A stretch of 64,000 nt of DNA from IMG/VR virus record IMGVR_UViG_3300043015_000560, positions 16,086-80,085 of that record; one strand, written 5' to 3'. How positions within the stretch are numbered: position 1 is the first letter of the stretch; each line of letters opens with the position of its first letter. The position numbers and the translations under genes were made by a program. Below are positions 22,773-37,676 of this stretch, piece by piece. Source of the stretch: a virus. Below the pieces are notes generated by a model. It was not told where the DNA came from, searched no databases, and was given only the letters and a program-made list of their open reading frames with translations.

Positions 22773-24383
22773 GTGGCAGTATTACTACGACAAATTGGAA
22801 GAGCAGAGTTAGCAAGATCCTATTATAGAGATATAATTAATGGATATGATATCTTTAACTTTGCGGTAGGTAAAACTACACCTTGGGCTGATGAAGAATC
22901 GCCTGAGCTTCCAATTGACTCAGATTTATATGTGAACAATTTCAAAAATGAAACATTGTTTCTACAAAAAATAAATCCAGCAGATATCTGTCTACTAGCA
23001 AGAAGAATTGACTGGACTAGTGGGACTGTTTATGACACTTACGACATAAACTACTCCCCTAGTTCATTGTCATATTCAGGTGCGTCTACGTTACATGAAG
23101 CGAACTTTTATGTAATGACAGACGAATATAAAGTGTACAAGTGTCTTGGCAACAATTATAATGCTCCAAGCACAATAAAGCCTAATAGTATTAGTTCTTC
23201 AGTACACGAAACTTCCGACGGGTATGTATGGAAATTTTTATTCCAAATTGCATCCTCGGACAGGACAAGATTTTTAGACTCCGAACATATACCAGTTAGA
23301 AAACTAACAGGAGCCCCAGAGTTCGACGTCAACGGTGAATTAGATTTAATCACCGTAACAGCGCCAGGTAGCGGGTATACCTCAGCACCGGCAGCTGTTA
23401 TAACAGGAGATGGTATTGGGGCAACCGCAGAAGTTACCGTAGTAGCAGGAGAAGTTACGGCTATTAATATTACAAATGCCGGCTCAGGTTACACCTTTGC
23501 ATTCATCTCATTAGTGGGCGGCGGTGGAACTGGCGCAACAGCATCGGTATCACTCGGTGACGTTGATGCTCTCCCTTCACTCCAAACAAACGTAGAAGGT
23601 TCTGCAGTTTCTGGAACGTTGGACAGAATTGATATTGTTACAACAGGACAGGATTATATTGCCGGCGATGCTAAATGTGTGGTTGAAGGCGACGGATCTG
23701 GAGCAGAATGTACAATATTTGTAGCCCCAGGAACAGGAGCTATATTAGGAGTAGAGATTACAAATCCAGGATCTGGATATACATGGGTTAACGTTACAAT
23801 TGTTAATACCGACCCTGCAGCCACTGGCTCGGGAGCAACGGCTCGTGGTGTTATATCTCCTCAGGGCGGACACGGATCACACCCACCCAAAGAATTGTTT
23901 GCTACTACTCTCGGTATTACTATATCCCTTGCTGATAATAGTAACGAAGATTTGATAAAAGGAAACGATTTTAGACAAGTTGGACTAATTAAGAATGTCC
24001 AAAATTATTCAGACAGTAACATATATAATAACCTCACAGGAACAGCAAGTTTTATAGTTAATGTAGATCTAGCTGATGCTTCAAAATATGTTGAAGACGA
24101 TATCATTCAAAGTAATGATAAAGGTAGATTTAGAGTAATTACCTCAGTCGCAAATAGCGATGGATTAACTCAAGACGTATACTTACAAGGAATTGTTCCG
24201 TATATTACGGTAGCTAGTATATTAGAAAATACCACTCAAGGGGAGACTGGAATGACTATAAATAGTATTACAGCTCCCGAGGTTAATATGAAAACCGGAA
24301 CTCTAGTGTATATAGAAAACAGGCCTGCTATTACAAGATCTACAGATCAGGTTGAAACTATTAAAGCTATAATTAATTTTTAG
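22773..24383 (+). CDS. 8: baseplate wedge gp8, enlarged by beta repeats
   Basis: 536 aa; T4 gp8 has 334. It starts at the GTG at 22773. The gp8 core is clear: YYRDIINGYDIFNFAVGKTTPW, ANFYVMTDEYKVYKCLGNN, PSTIKPNSIS and TSDGYVWKFLFQIASSDR; the end (YVEDDIIQSNDKGRFRVITSV; MKTGTLVYIENRPAITRS) also fits. Residues about 190-370 are an insertion of four Gly-rich beta modules (ITVTAPGSGYTSAPAAVITG; INITNAGSGYTFAFISLVGGGG). The insertion accounts for the extra length and may bind fibres. Confidence 0.85.
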   Translation: MAVLLRQIGRAELARSYYRDIINGYDIFNFAVGKTTPWADEESPELPIDSDLYVNNFKNETLFLQKINPADICLLARRIDWTSGTVYDTYDINYSPSSLSYSGASTLHEANFYVMTDEYKVYKCLGNNYNAPSTIKPNSISSSVHETSDGYVWKFLFQIASSDRTRFLDSEHIPVRKLTGAPEFDVNGELDLITVTAPGSGYTSAPAAVITGDGIGATAEVTVVAGEVTAINITNAGSGYTFAFISLVGGGGTGATASVSLGDVDALPSLQTNVEGSAVSGTLDRIDIVTTGQDYIAGDAKCVVEGDGSGAECTIFVAPGTGAILGVEITNPGSGYTWVNVTIVNTDPAATGSGATARGVISPQGGHGSHPPKELFATTLGITISLADNSNEDLIKGNDFRQVGLIKNVQNYSDSNIYNNLTGTASFIVNVDLADASKYVEDDIIQSNDKGRFRVITSVANSDGLTQDVYLQGIVPYITVASILENTTQGETGMTINSITAPEVNMKTGTLVYIENRPAITRSTDQVETIKAIINF

Positions 24384-24392
24384 GAAAAATAA

Positions 24393-30596
<6,204 letters not shown>

Positions 30597-30600
30597 AATT

Positions 30601-30843
30601 ATGAAGACTATAAATACTACATTAATAAGCCTAGACGATTCCGCAGAGTTAAAGAGAGACCCTCACTCTAAGGCATTGTTAAGCACTAGTATTAACAAGC
30701 TCGAAGCGTATCGAGAGAAAAAGAGAGTTAATTTACAACAGAAAATGCGTATAGATCAATGCGTAGATGATATAAATACTCTTAAACAAGAGATGACAGA
30801 TATTAAAGTAATGTTAACTCAAATTATTAATAAAATTAATTAG
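30601..30843 (+). CDS. small coiled-coil protein
   Basis: 80 aa from the ATG at 30601 (an in-frame start at 30580 lies inside the previous gene). MKTINTTLISLDDSAELKRDP, then KLEAYREKKRVNLQQKMR and a heptad C-terminus (CVDDINTLKQEMTDIKVMLTQI). Not recognised; a fibre-assembly chaperone or a trimeric stalk are both possible. It contains two TATAAATA sequences (30609, 30771). Confidence 0.55.
   Translation: MKTINTTLISLDDSAELKRDPHSKALLSTSINKLEAYREKKRVNLQQKMRIDQCVDDINTLKQEMTDIKVMLTQIINKIN
30771..30778 (+). promoter_or_regulatory. possible late promoter box before fibre genes
   Basis: TATAAATA about 75 nt upstream of the fibre gene at 30855, inside the coiled-coil gene. A second copy is at 30609-30616. 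Confidence 0.4.
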
Positions 30844-30854
30844 AAGGTAAAGAC

Positions 30855-31355
30855 ATGGCAACAATTACATTAAGATCAGTTAAGGGTAGTCCTTTAACTA
30901 ATAATGAAGTCGATACAAACTTTACCAACCTAAATACTGACAAATACCAATCCGGGGACTCAATCGTAGCCGCTGATTTAACAGCATCCGGAGATTTTTC
31001 AGTAACCGGTGAGACTAAGCTTGGTACTACTTCGGGTGTTACAGCAGCAGGAACAACACAAGGTGACGCAACAGCGTTAACAAAAACCTTCCACGTTGTA
31101 ACTAATGCGACGGCAGCACAAGGTGTCAAACTACCAGCAGCAGAAACCGGTAAGGTTGTTACAGTATTAAACGACACTTTGGTAAGTATTAAACTATGGC
31201 CTGAATCGGGCGATCAAATAGACGGTGGTAGCGTAGACGCAGCTAGAGATCTAGGTCCTGGCATGACTCTGAGGCTTGTAGCGATCTCAGGCGTTAAATG
31301 GAATTCGCTTTCAGATACACTAATTTTTAACAGCTCAGGCACGAGGATTAATTAA
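30855..31355 (+). CDS. short tail-fibre protein
   Basis: 166 aa. The start, ITLRSVKGSPLTNNEVDTNFTNL, is the common N-terminal attachment segment of marine T4-like fibre proteins. The rest is a small beta domain (VKLPAAETGKVVTVLND, IKLWPESGDQIDGG). It is followed 2 nt later by the Tyr/Gly repeat protein. RBS AGAAGGTAAAG before the ATG. Confidence 0.65.
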   Translation: MATITLRSVKGSPLTNNEVDTNFTNLNTDKYQSGDSIVAADLTASGDFSVTGETKLGTTSGVTAAGTTQGDATALTKTFHVVTNATAAQGVKLPAAETGKVVTVLNDTLVSIKLWPESGDQIDGGSVDAARDLGPGMTLRLVAISGVKWNSLSDTLIFNSSGTRIN

Positions 31356-31357
31356 GA

Positions 31358-32749
31358 ATGAGACCTTTACGAATCAAAGCATCAGGCACTCCTATAACAG
31401 GTGCAAATTACCAGGGCTTACAAGAGATGAGCGATGGTGAAATTAATCAATATCTCTCAAATGTTATTACACAAAAGTTTGCCGATGACTCTGATGGTAC
31501 AGGCACAGCTGAGTTAAACATTAACGGATCGGGTACTGGCATTGGTACATTCGTTGATACACAAAGAAACGATGCAATTGGCGCTCACCCTTCAGGTGGA
31601 GCTACCACAACTACTAATTACGCATTTAACCAAGTAACAACAGCAGCAACCGAAAGTATTACTGATAGAGTAGTTGGTTGGGATAACGCAATCAAACAAA
31701 TGACTGACGGCGACTTAGATACTGACGTTTTAGATAAAGCGATTGATAGTATGGTTACCGAATCAGATTACACCGTTGGACAGTATTCACTTAGACCTAC
31801 TGCTCCTACAGGCGGCACGTGGACATCTAGATATACAATTACAGACACCGCACAAGGCGGCAACTCCACAACTTACTTGTGGCAAAAGACTGCACCTACA
31901 TCTAGCCCCAACTCAGATTTAGCAGCACTTAAAACTGACGGATCTTCTGTTAGAATGATGAGCGATGCAGAAATGGAACAGATGGTTCCTAGTTTTAGAA
32001 ATAGAATCATAGATACAAATATCGGAACATACAAGGTACAACAATCTGCTCCTTCATCTGGTGGTACTTGGGTACAGATGGGAGATTCCTTTAGTAACAC
32101 TCAACAGGAAATAGAATCTGAAAACTATGTAGGGAACTACACAGGATCTTACACCGGGGCTTATAACCAGGCGTTCTCAGGAACATATGCAGGTAACTAC
32201 ACGGGCGCCAAAACATACACCGGTAACTATTCTGGAACATATGCAGGTAACTACGTGGGTGGTTATGTGGGCGCCAAAACATACAGTGGAAGCTACTCAG
32301 GTAACTACGCAGGATCGTATCAAGGTAACTATGCAGGAACTTCAGCATATGCTGGAAACTATTCTGGATCGTATCAAGGTAACTATGTTCTATATTACGC
32401 AGGTTATGCACACGCTACATATACAGGATACTATTCTGGAACGTATACGGGTTACTACACAGGACCTAAGACATACACCGGGTACTACACTGGAACGTAT
32501 ACTGGTTACTACACAGGTAACTATGTAGGAACTTCAGCATATTCCGGAACCTATACAGGTTACTATGATGGAACCTATACAGGTAACTATGTAGGAACTT
32601 CAGCATATACAGGTTACTACACCGGCTCATATACTGGGTATTTCTCAGGATCGTATTCAGGCACATATGCCGGAACATACGCAGGCGACACTATTCAAGC
32701 GAGTAAAGAAACACTTTCAACCATTGCACTTTGGTTGAGAACTGCTTAA
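31358..32749 (+). CDS. Tyr/Gly-repeat tail-fibre protein
   Basis: 463 aa. Residues 1-255 are non-repetitive (MRPLRIKASGTPITGANYQGL; SEMEQMVPSFRNRI-like segments). Residues about 258-445 consist of tandem four-residue units of the form Y-x-G-x/T (GNYTGSYTGAYN, GTYTGYYTGPK), interrupted by KTYTG and TSAY breaks. This would form a long regular beta or polyproline-like rod with an aromatic ladder. Exposed Tyr, Ser and Thr side chains are candidates for the neighbouring modification enzymes (inference). The end is a short helix, STIALWLRTA. Confidence 0.65.
   Translation: MRPLRIKASGTPITGANYQGLQEMSDGEINQYLSNVITQKFADDSDGTGTAELNINGSGTGIGTFVDTQRNDAIGAHPSGGATTTTNYAFNQVTTAATESITDRVVGWDNAIKQMTDGDLDTDVLDKAIDSMVTESDYTVGQYSLRPTAPTGGTWTSRYTITDTAQGGNSTTYLWQKTAPTSSPNSDLAALKTDGSSVRMMSDAEMEQMVPSFRNRIIDTNIGTYKVQQSAPSSGGTWVQMGDSFSNTQQEIESENYVGNYTGSYTGAYNQAFSGTYAGNYTGAKTYTGNYSGTYAGNYVGGYVGAKTYSGSYSGNYAGSYQGNYAGTSAYAGNYSGSYQGNYVLYYAGYAHATYTGYYSGTYTGYYTGPKTYTGYYTGTYTGYYTGNYVGTSAYSGTYTGYYDGTYTGNYVGTSAYTGYYTGSYTGYFSGSYSGTYAGTYAGDTIQASKETLSTIALWLRTA
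32128..32690 (+). repeat. in-frame 12-nt tandem repeat array (Tyr/Gly)
   Basis: Degenerate 12-nt units such as GGTAACTATGCA and GGAACGTATACG, always in frame, plus larger reused blocks (GGTAACTATGTAGGAACTTC occurs twice at about 32515 and 32581). It is prone to copy-number change by slippage or recombination. Confidence 0.85.
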
Positions 32750-32756
32750 ATAGGAC

Positions 32757-32788
32757 TTGACAAGGCATTATATATAAGTTATAATGCC
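32757..32788 (+). promoter_or_regulatory. sigma70-like promoter overlapping a perfect inverted repeat
   Basis: TTGACA at 32757-32762, 17-nt spacer, TATAAT at 32780-32785. The spacer and -10 box lie within GGCATTATA-7 nt-TATAATGCC (32764-32788), a perfect 9-bp inverted repeat that could be a repressor operator. It drives the 164-aa gene and probably the modification genes after it. Confidence 0.7.
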
Positions 32789-32816
32789 GTTATACATTTT
32801 AATTATGGAGTAAATT

Positions 32817-33311
32817 ATGGCGAGAAGTAAAAAGAAGTTTGATGTCAAAGATGTCAAAGTTGAACTAATCGATCCTAAAAAAGCAAAAAAAGAACCTACC
32901 AAATTTGAATTTCCGTATTGGTCCAATAAGGAAGCAAAGCATCTTATTGCTACTATTGTTATGCCAGATGGCAGACGTAGCCTCGCTTCTATTATGGATA
33001 AGGATGGAACGAATCCCGACTATCTAGCAATACTAGAACAATTCACCGAAGAACAAATTGACGAAAATACCGCAGAGGGTCTAAAGCGCAGAAACGAAAA
33101 TGTGCGTAGACAAATGGAAAGGCGAGAAGCCGAAGCAGCAAGAGCACAACAAGAATCACTGTTTGCATCAAAGTTGGAAGCATTTGAAATACCTCTTATT
33201 AAAAACTCTACCAACGTCGAGTTTAAAAAACTAATTCGAAAGTCCAAATCTCCTATGGAGGTAGCAGCATACGCTACGATATTGTTACAAAAAGAATTAG
33301 AATCCGAATAG
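32817..33311 (+). CDS. hypothetical protein, conserved-looking
   Basis: 164 aa. Basic N-terminus (ARSKKKFDVKDVKVELIDPKKAKK), a domain with FPYWSNKEAKHLIATIVMPDGRRSLASI, then a charged helix (KRRNENVRRQMERREAEAARAQQ). Not recognised. It has its own strong sigma70-like promoter with an operator-like palindrome, and RBS ATGGAG. It opens the plus-strand part of the modification island; a regulatory or structural role is equally possible. Confidence 0.6.
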   Translation: MARSKKKFDVKDVKVELIDPKKAKKEPTKFEFPYWSNKEAKHLIATIVMPDGRRSLASIMDKDGTNPDYLAILEQFTEEQIDENTAEGLKRRNENVRRQMERREAEAARAQQESLFASKLEAFEIPLIKNSTNVEFKKLIRKSKSPMEVAAYATILLQKELESE

Positions 33312-33320
33312 GAATATATT

Positions 33321-34049
33321 ATGTCTAAGCGAGAAGGCGACGGTTTTGTAATTGTCGCAACTAAAATGCCAGGCTACTTTAGAGCCGCAATCAAACTAGC
33401 AGAGTCTATTATAGACTTTTGGCCCGAAGCTAAAATTACTTTCTACACAGAAGAAAAATGGGTAGACACCGCACACCCAGAGTGCGAACTAAAACCTGGA
33501 CAATATCAATTATTTGATAATGTAATTACATGGGAAGTCCCTAGTCATATTAGAGCTAAACTCTGGGCACTAGAACATACTCCATACGAAAGAACTTGTT
33601 ATTTAGATTGTGATATGGAATGTTGGCATGAAGATATCCAAGATGTTTTTGATCTACTCGGCGATAAAGATTTAGTCTTTACAAAGATAAGACCTTACAA
33701 TGCCAAACTAACAAAACTTTCAAACACAGAAGAAATGACTATGCACTGTGGTTGGTTTGTTTACAACGACAAACCTGATACACTGGCTCTAATGAGTGCG
33801 TGGTATGGTGAATACTTACACCAACAAACAAAAGAATATGATATCGCACATTATCCTATAGACGCAATTAAATGGGATACTTTTACAATGTGGCGACTAT
33901 TAACTTACAGCGATCATAAAGTAAATTGGGGATTTATTAATGAGCCTGACGCAAGGTGGAACTTTGTAAACGGATACAAGGATGAAGAACTTCAAGGGAC
34001 TGACATCGTTTTATACCACTACACAATTCCTAATTGGCAGCTTAAGTAA
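33321..34049 (+). CDS. glycosyltransferase-like protein
   Basis: 242 aa. FVIVATKMPGYFRAAIKLAESI, then KLWALEHTPYERTCYLDCDMEC with the DxD metal/nucleotide-sugar motif (D-C-D), and a C-terminal DIVLYHYT-PNW. This is the layout of GT-A fold transferases of the GT8/GT32 type. Substrates unknown. The stop overlaps the start of the next gene (TAATG), so it is co-translated with the methyltransferase and oxygenase. Confidence 0.7.
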   Translation: MSKREGDGFVIVATKMPGYFRAAIKLAESIIDFWPEAKITFYTEEKWVDTAHPECELKPGQYQLFDNVITWEVPSHIRAKLWALEHTPYERTCYLDCDMECWHEDIQDVFDLLGDKDLVFTKIRPYNAKLTKLSNTEEMTMHCGWFVYNDKPDTLALMSAWYGEYLHQQTKEYDIAHYPIDAIKWDTFTMWRLLTYSDHKVNWGFINEPDARWNFVNGYKDEELQGTDIVLYHYTIPNWQLK

Positions 34050-34672
34050 TGAGTGAAGTCGAGCAGTGGAAACTTTACAATGAGTGGACATACGACAACT
34101 TCTTTTCAGAAATTAAAGAGACAGATTCAGTTTTAGAATTGGGACCTTTAATCGGATTCCACACAGAACTTATCCAAAGAAGAAAACCAAAAATTCTTAA
34201 GGTTGTAGAACCTAACACAGGTGACGCACTAGAGGCTTTAAAGGTTAAGACATCATTAAGTGATAATCAAATATACAATGGCACTGCAAATGATTATTAC
34301 AAAGAACATAATGAGACATTTGATACGGTAGTTTGTTGCGGACTACTTTATCACTTGCTAGCACCAGAACACTTGTTAGAGCAGATAGTAAACCGATCTA
34401 AACCTAAAAGAATTATTATATCTAATTTAGAAGCAAAAGATTCTATTGTCAAGTATAATACTAGGGAAGATGGTAGAGAGGCGTTTGCTAGATCTGATGA
34501 TAAAGGAATAACTAAACCTATTAGATATGGAGTTTCTTTATCTGCAGATACAACACGAGGTATGTTAGAAAGTGTTGGTTATAAATGTTTGAGAAACTTA
34601 AATACAGTAGGTATCTGGGATAAGTATATATATTATTGGCAACTATATGAGGTAGACAATGAAATGGGTTAA
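34049..34672 (+). CDS. class I SAM-dependent methyltransferase-like protein
   Basis: 207 aa. Motif I is SVLELGPLIGFHTELI (about 29-44), motif II VVEPNTGDAL, motif IV DTVVCCGLLYHLLAPEHLLEQI (about 92-113). The C-terminus is a Rossmann-type strand (WDKYIYYWQLYEV). It would methylate a small molecule, sugar or peptide; the target is not evident. It overlaps both neighbours, between the glycosyltransferase and 2OG oxygenase genes. Confidence 0.75.
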   Translation: MSEVEQWKLYNEWTYDNFFSEIKETDSVLELGPLIGFHTELIQRRKPKILKVVEPNTGDALEALKVKTSLSDNQIYNGTANDYYKEHNETFDTVVCCGLLYHLLAPEHLLEQIVNRSKPKRIIISNLEAKDSIVKYNTREDGREAFARSDDKGITKPIRYGVSLSADTTRGMLESVGYKCLRNLNTVGIWDKYIYYWQLYEVDNEMG

Positions 34673-35309
34673 CATAAGCGACGAGCTATTAGATATTCTT
34701 CAACCGTACACCGACTGGTTTTTTAGTCAAGACTTAACTGAACTTGAAAAACATATTGACGGGAAAAGAGCAGGCGACGAAACTATAGATACTGCCTGTG
34801 AAAAAGAATACTTAGATATGATTGTTGCAAAGGATGGCGCCCATGTTGGATACCCAGAACATACAAAATCTATAGATATATTAATGGACGAAAGAACTCC
34901 TCGTGAACACAGAGAAAAGTGTCAAGAGTTAAATAGAGAATTGTGTGCTTACTTAGGTGCTAGAAATCAAGCAGTTCAAGTTTACTATCCTAAAGACGGA
35001 TTTATGGCCTGGCACAATAACTGGAATGCATCTGGCTATAATATTCTTTTATCTTATAGTCCAACGGGTAATGGATTCTTTAAGTATTTAGATCCTAAAA
35101 CTAAAGAACTTGTTACAATGAAAGATAAAGCAGGTTGGGCTTGTAAAGTAGGATACTACGGAAGGGGTAGAGAACCTGACAAAGTTTATTACCATTGTGC
35201 AGGTTCATATGAAGATCGCCTTACTTTAGGGTTTGTTATTCCACATTTAGAATTGTGGCGTAACATGATTGAAGATATCTCAGGAGAAGATGCTACTTCT
35301 TACCAATAG
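34659..35309 (+). CDS. 2-oxoglutarate/Fe(II) oxygenase-like protein
   Basis: 216 aa. The jelly-roll core runs from QVYYPKDGFMAWHNNWNASG to VYYHCAGSYEDRLTLGFVI. Candidate iron ligands are H119 and H179, and R187 would bind 2-oxoglutarate. The position of the acidic ligand (HxD/E) is Asn121, so the facial triad seems altered. Family members hydroxylate proteins or small molecules. It overlaps the methyltransferase gene by 14 nt, and its 3' end overlaps the convergent gene on the other strand by 17 nt. Confidence 0.7.
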   Translation: MKWVNISDELLDILQPYTDWFFSQDLTELEKHIDGKRAGDETIDTACEKEYLDMIVAKDGAHVGYPEHTKSIDILMDERTPREHREKCQELNRELCAYLGARNQAVQVYYPKDGFMAWHNNWNASGYNILLSYSPTGNGFFKYLDPKTKELVTMKDKAGWACKVGYYGRGREPDKVYYHCAGSYEDRLTLGFVIPHLELWRNMIEDISGEDATSYQ

Positions 35310-35970
35310 CCATAAATCTATCGTAAAACTTTTTACCGTCCCACGAATAATAATATTGAATTGTCTTGCCACTATAATAAGTGTCCTTTAATCCTATATT
35401 TTCTATTAGCGCAAGTTCGCTATCAACACAATTAATGCCGTACATTTCTTCCATTACGTTAGAAGACTGACAAGCAAATATTGCATGCTTGTTAGCAGTA
35501 TAAAGATCTTGTAACGGATACATCTGTTCGCACCCTAAAGATATAACAACATCTACATTCATCTGATTAAGTTCGTCAAACGCAAAAGGAACATCTAAGT
35601 TCCAGTGATTAATCTTAATGAACTCTTCTTTAATATAATGCCCATTAAAAACTTTAGATAACTCTAAAGCCTCAGGATCAATATCGACCAAGTGTAGTTG
35701 CCCTACAGATAAGTTTTCACAAAGCAGAGGCACTAAAGGAATACCTAACCAAGAATTTAGAACAAGAATATTCAATCCTTCTTCTTTCATATAGTGTTCT
35801 TCTAGAACTTTCTTTAGTTCTTCCACCATCCAAATACCTGCTTCCATAGTATTCGGATTGAGAGCCTGTCTAAAGTCCTCATGTTTATGCTTCATTTCAT
35901 GTTCGACTTTAGCTAGTCCATCGCCCCAGTGTTGGAGACTGTTTAAAAAATTATAGTTCAAATTTGACAT
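35293..35970 (-). CDS. class I methyltransferase-like protein
   Basis: 225 aa from the ATG at 35970, which has a strong GGAAGGAAAGAAG just upstream; the frame is open 141 nt further but within the preceding gene. NILVLNSWLGIPLVPLLCENL takes the place of motif I (glycines partly replaced), LHLVDIDPEALELSKVFNG is a clear motif II with the acidic ribose-binding residue, and VDVVISLGCEQMYPLQDLY is motif IV. Target unknown. Last gene of the minus-strand island. Confidence 0.7.
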   Translation of the reverse strand: MSNLNYNFLNSLQHWGDGLAKVEHEMKHKHEDFRQALNPNTMEAGIWMVEELKKVLEEHYMKEEGLNILVLNSWLGIPLVPLLCENLSVGQLHLVDIDPEALELSKVFNGHYIKEEFIKINHWNLDVPFAFDELNQMNVDVVISLGCEQMYPLQDLYTANKHAIFACQSSNVMEEMYGINCVDSELALIENIGLKDTYYSGKTIQYYYSWDGKKFYDRFMAIGKK

Positions 35971-36640
35971 CTTCTTTCCTTCCCATTGAATCAAATAAAC
36001 AAACGTAAGGCATTTGTCTATAGACTTGTTTTTCTGTATCATGGGGCCAAATATAACCTTGGTTATAACTGTACGCCCACCCAATTGGAAAATATTTAAT
36101 CCTAGCAACACCGCGGTGTCCGAAGAAATTATCTATTCCCCTGTAATACCAAAGTATCTGTTTTAGATGCTTGTTAAGATATAAAGTAATATCTTCGGTA
36201 TTTAAATTATCATTCCATCTTAAAACTGACGAGTTCAAGTCAGTATACTTATGTGGAATGTGTCTTGTATCTTTATATTGAGTTTCCATATCATGCCAGT
36301 GTGTCTTAATGAAACACAAACAATCCTCAGGATCAAACTCAACCCATTCGTCTAAGTTTCTTTGAATGATAACATCTAAGTCGAAAAACATTTTCTCGCC
36401 CTTTTGACGAACTACATTATCATCAAACAAGTACATTTTATTCCACCACTTTTCTAAGTTATTATTTTTAGGTAGTGGAATAACATTTATATCTTCAGAC
36501 AATCCTCTAGGGTCTTCTGTTAAACAAAAGAACTTAAACTCTGAGCTAATGTTCTTAACACAGGATTCGTAAATTGCTTGAACGTGCTTGTGGGAATACT
36601 TGTTTCCCCACTTCACGGTATAAATGTTTATCATTGCCAA
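35951..36640 (-). CDS. glycosyltransferase-like protein, island paralogue A
   Basis: 229 aa. Shares with three other island genes the N-terminal signature VKWGNKYSHKHVQAIY, a CLTEDPRGL segment and the metal-binding FFDLDVIIQRNL (DLD at about 87-89). These suggest a GT-A type nucleotide-sugar transferase. Another conserved part is IGWAYSYNQG near the end. It overlaps both neighbours by 10-20 nt. Confidence 0.7.
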   Translation of the reverse strand: MAMINIYTVKWGNKYSHKHVQAIYESCVKNISSEFKFFCLTEDPRGLSEDINVIPLPKNNNLEKWWNKMYLFDDNVVRQKGEKMFFDLDVIIQRNLDEWVEFDPEDCLCFIKTHWHDMETQYKDTRHIPHKYTDLNSSVLRWNDNLNTEDITLYLNKHLKQILWYYRGIDNFFGHRGVARIKYFPIGWAYSYNQGYIWPHDTEKQVYRQMPYVCLFDSMGRKEDVKFEL

Positions 36641-37443
36641 TGCTTTAATAGTTTAGGATCTACCAACTCATCTTGTTTGGTGTGTCCTCTACTCTTATCC
36701 TCAAATGGTAGTAAGTCTACATTAAACACGCAAACAATACAACCTTCTCTATAAACTCCGACATCCATATCACCACTGTCCCAATCTCTACCTCTGTTAT
36801 ACGAATAGGCGTATTCAGATGGGAAGTAGTCCCACAGGTTTTCACCATAGATGCCCCATTTCCAACTGTGATAGTTATCTGTTCCGTCGGTATAAGTGAA
36901 CCATATCTTTTCTTGATTCTCTAATACATCGTTCCAAATAATCTCACATTGATCATCGCTCCAAACTTGACAGGACCCGTTTGTGTATGCGCCGTGTGAA
37001 AGTTTGAATCTTCGTGTTTTCATTGGGCGGGGATCTTGCCACCATGAACGCATCTTTGTAGGACGCTCCATGTTGTAAGTAATGATAGGTTCTAAATCAC
37101 GTTGAATGATGACATCCAAGTCAAAGAAAATAAAGCGGCCAGTAGGTTTATCGTCTGCAAAATTATGAGTATTGAATACAAACGTCTTGGGTCTATCCCA
37201 ACATCTTGCCATGCCGTACTTGAAGTTGTCGCCACCAAACCAATACTTAGGATGGATATTGGGAATATCAGGAAAATCAATAACTTTAATATCATCTAAA
37301 AGTCCTTCTGCATCGTCGGTATAACAATAAAAATGAAAGTCGTGTTTTTTGTCGACATGCCGTTTCGTCATGTTATACAAACGATTAACAAAATGAGGCC
37401 CATACTTTGAGCCCCATTTAGAGCAGACTATATTTACCCTCAT
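36631..37443 (-). CDS. glycosyltransferase-like protein, island paralogue B
   Basis: 270 aa. CSKWGSKYGPHFVNRLYNM, YCYTDDAEGLLDD and FIFFDLDVIIQRDL (DLD about 128-130), followed by NGSCQVWSDDQCE and YAYSYNRGRDWD. Closest within the island to the paralogue at 39140. Probably cytoplasmic; acceptor unknown. The first bases overlap the end of the small gene upstream (4 nt). Confidence 0.72.
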   Translation of the reverse strand: MRVNIVCSKWGSKYGPHFVNRLYNMTKRHVDKKHDFHFYCYTDDAEGLLDDIKVIDFPDIPNIHPKYWFGGDNFKYGMARCWDRPKTFVFNTHNFADDKPTGRFIFFDLDVIIQRDLEPIITYNMERPTKMRSWWQDPRPMKTRRFKLSHGAYTNGSCQVWSDDQCEIIWNDVLENQEKIWFTYTDGTDNYHSWKWGIYGENLWDYFPSEYAYSYNRGRDWDSGDMDVGVYREGCIVCVFNVDLLPFEDKSRGHTKQDELVDPKLLKHWQ

Positions 37444-37676
37444 AGTTCTTCCACGACGTGTTGAATGACAAAATCTCTACCATACATCAAGCTATAGTTA
37501 ACTAGCTCAGAAACAATATCCTTTGTCTTTTCCTCAAATTGATTTTTATTACAATGAACGACAATAGAAACAAACTTGCCGTTTCTAACAGAGTCGATTA
37601 CATCGTCCGTATCTTTTTTATCCCAAGTATCAAAGGATCCAAAATACGCATCCGCTTTCCTTGTTGATTTATACAT
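37440..37676 (-). CDS. small protein, possibly a degenerate nucleotidyltransferase
   Basis: 78 aa from the ATG at 37676, with GGAG 9 nt upstream (an in-frame GTG lies at 37691). AYFGSFDTWDKKDTDDVIDSV and KFVSIVVHCNKNQFEEKT resemble the GxFDxxHxGH start and following strand of cytidylyl/adenylyltransferases, but both active-site histidines are absent. The resemblance is weak. The start overlaps the end of the SPASM fusion gene (ATGTATAA). Confidence 0.5.
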   Translation of the reverse strand: MYKSTRKADAYFGSFDTWDKKDTDDVIDSVRNGKFVSIVVHCNKNQFEEKTKDIVSELVNYSLMYGRDFVIQHVVEEL

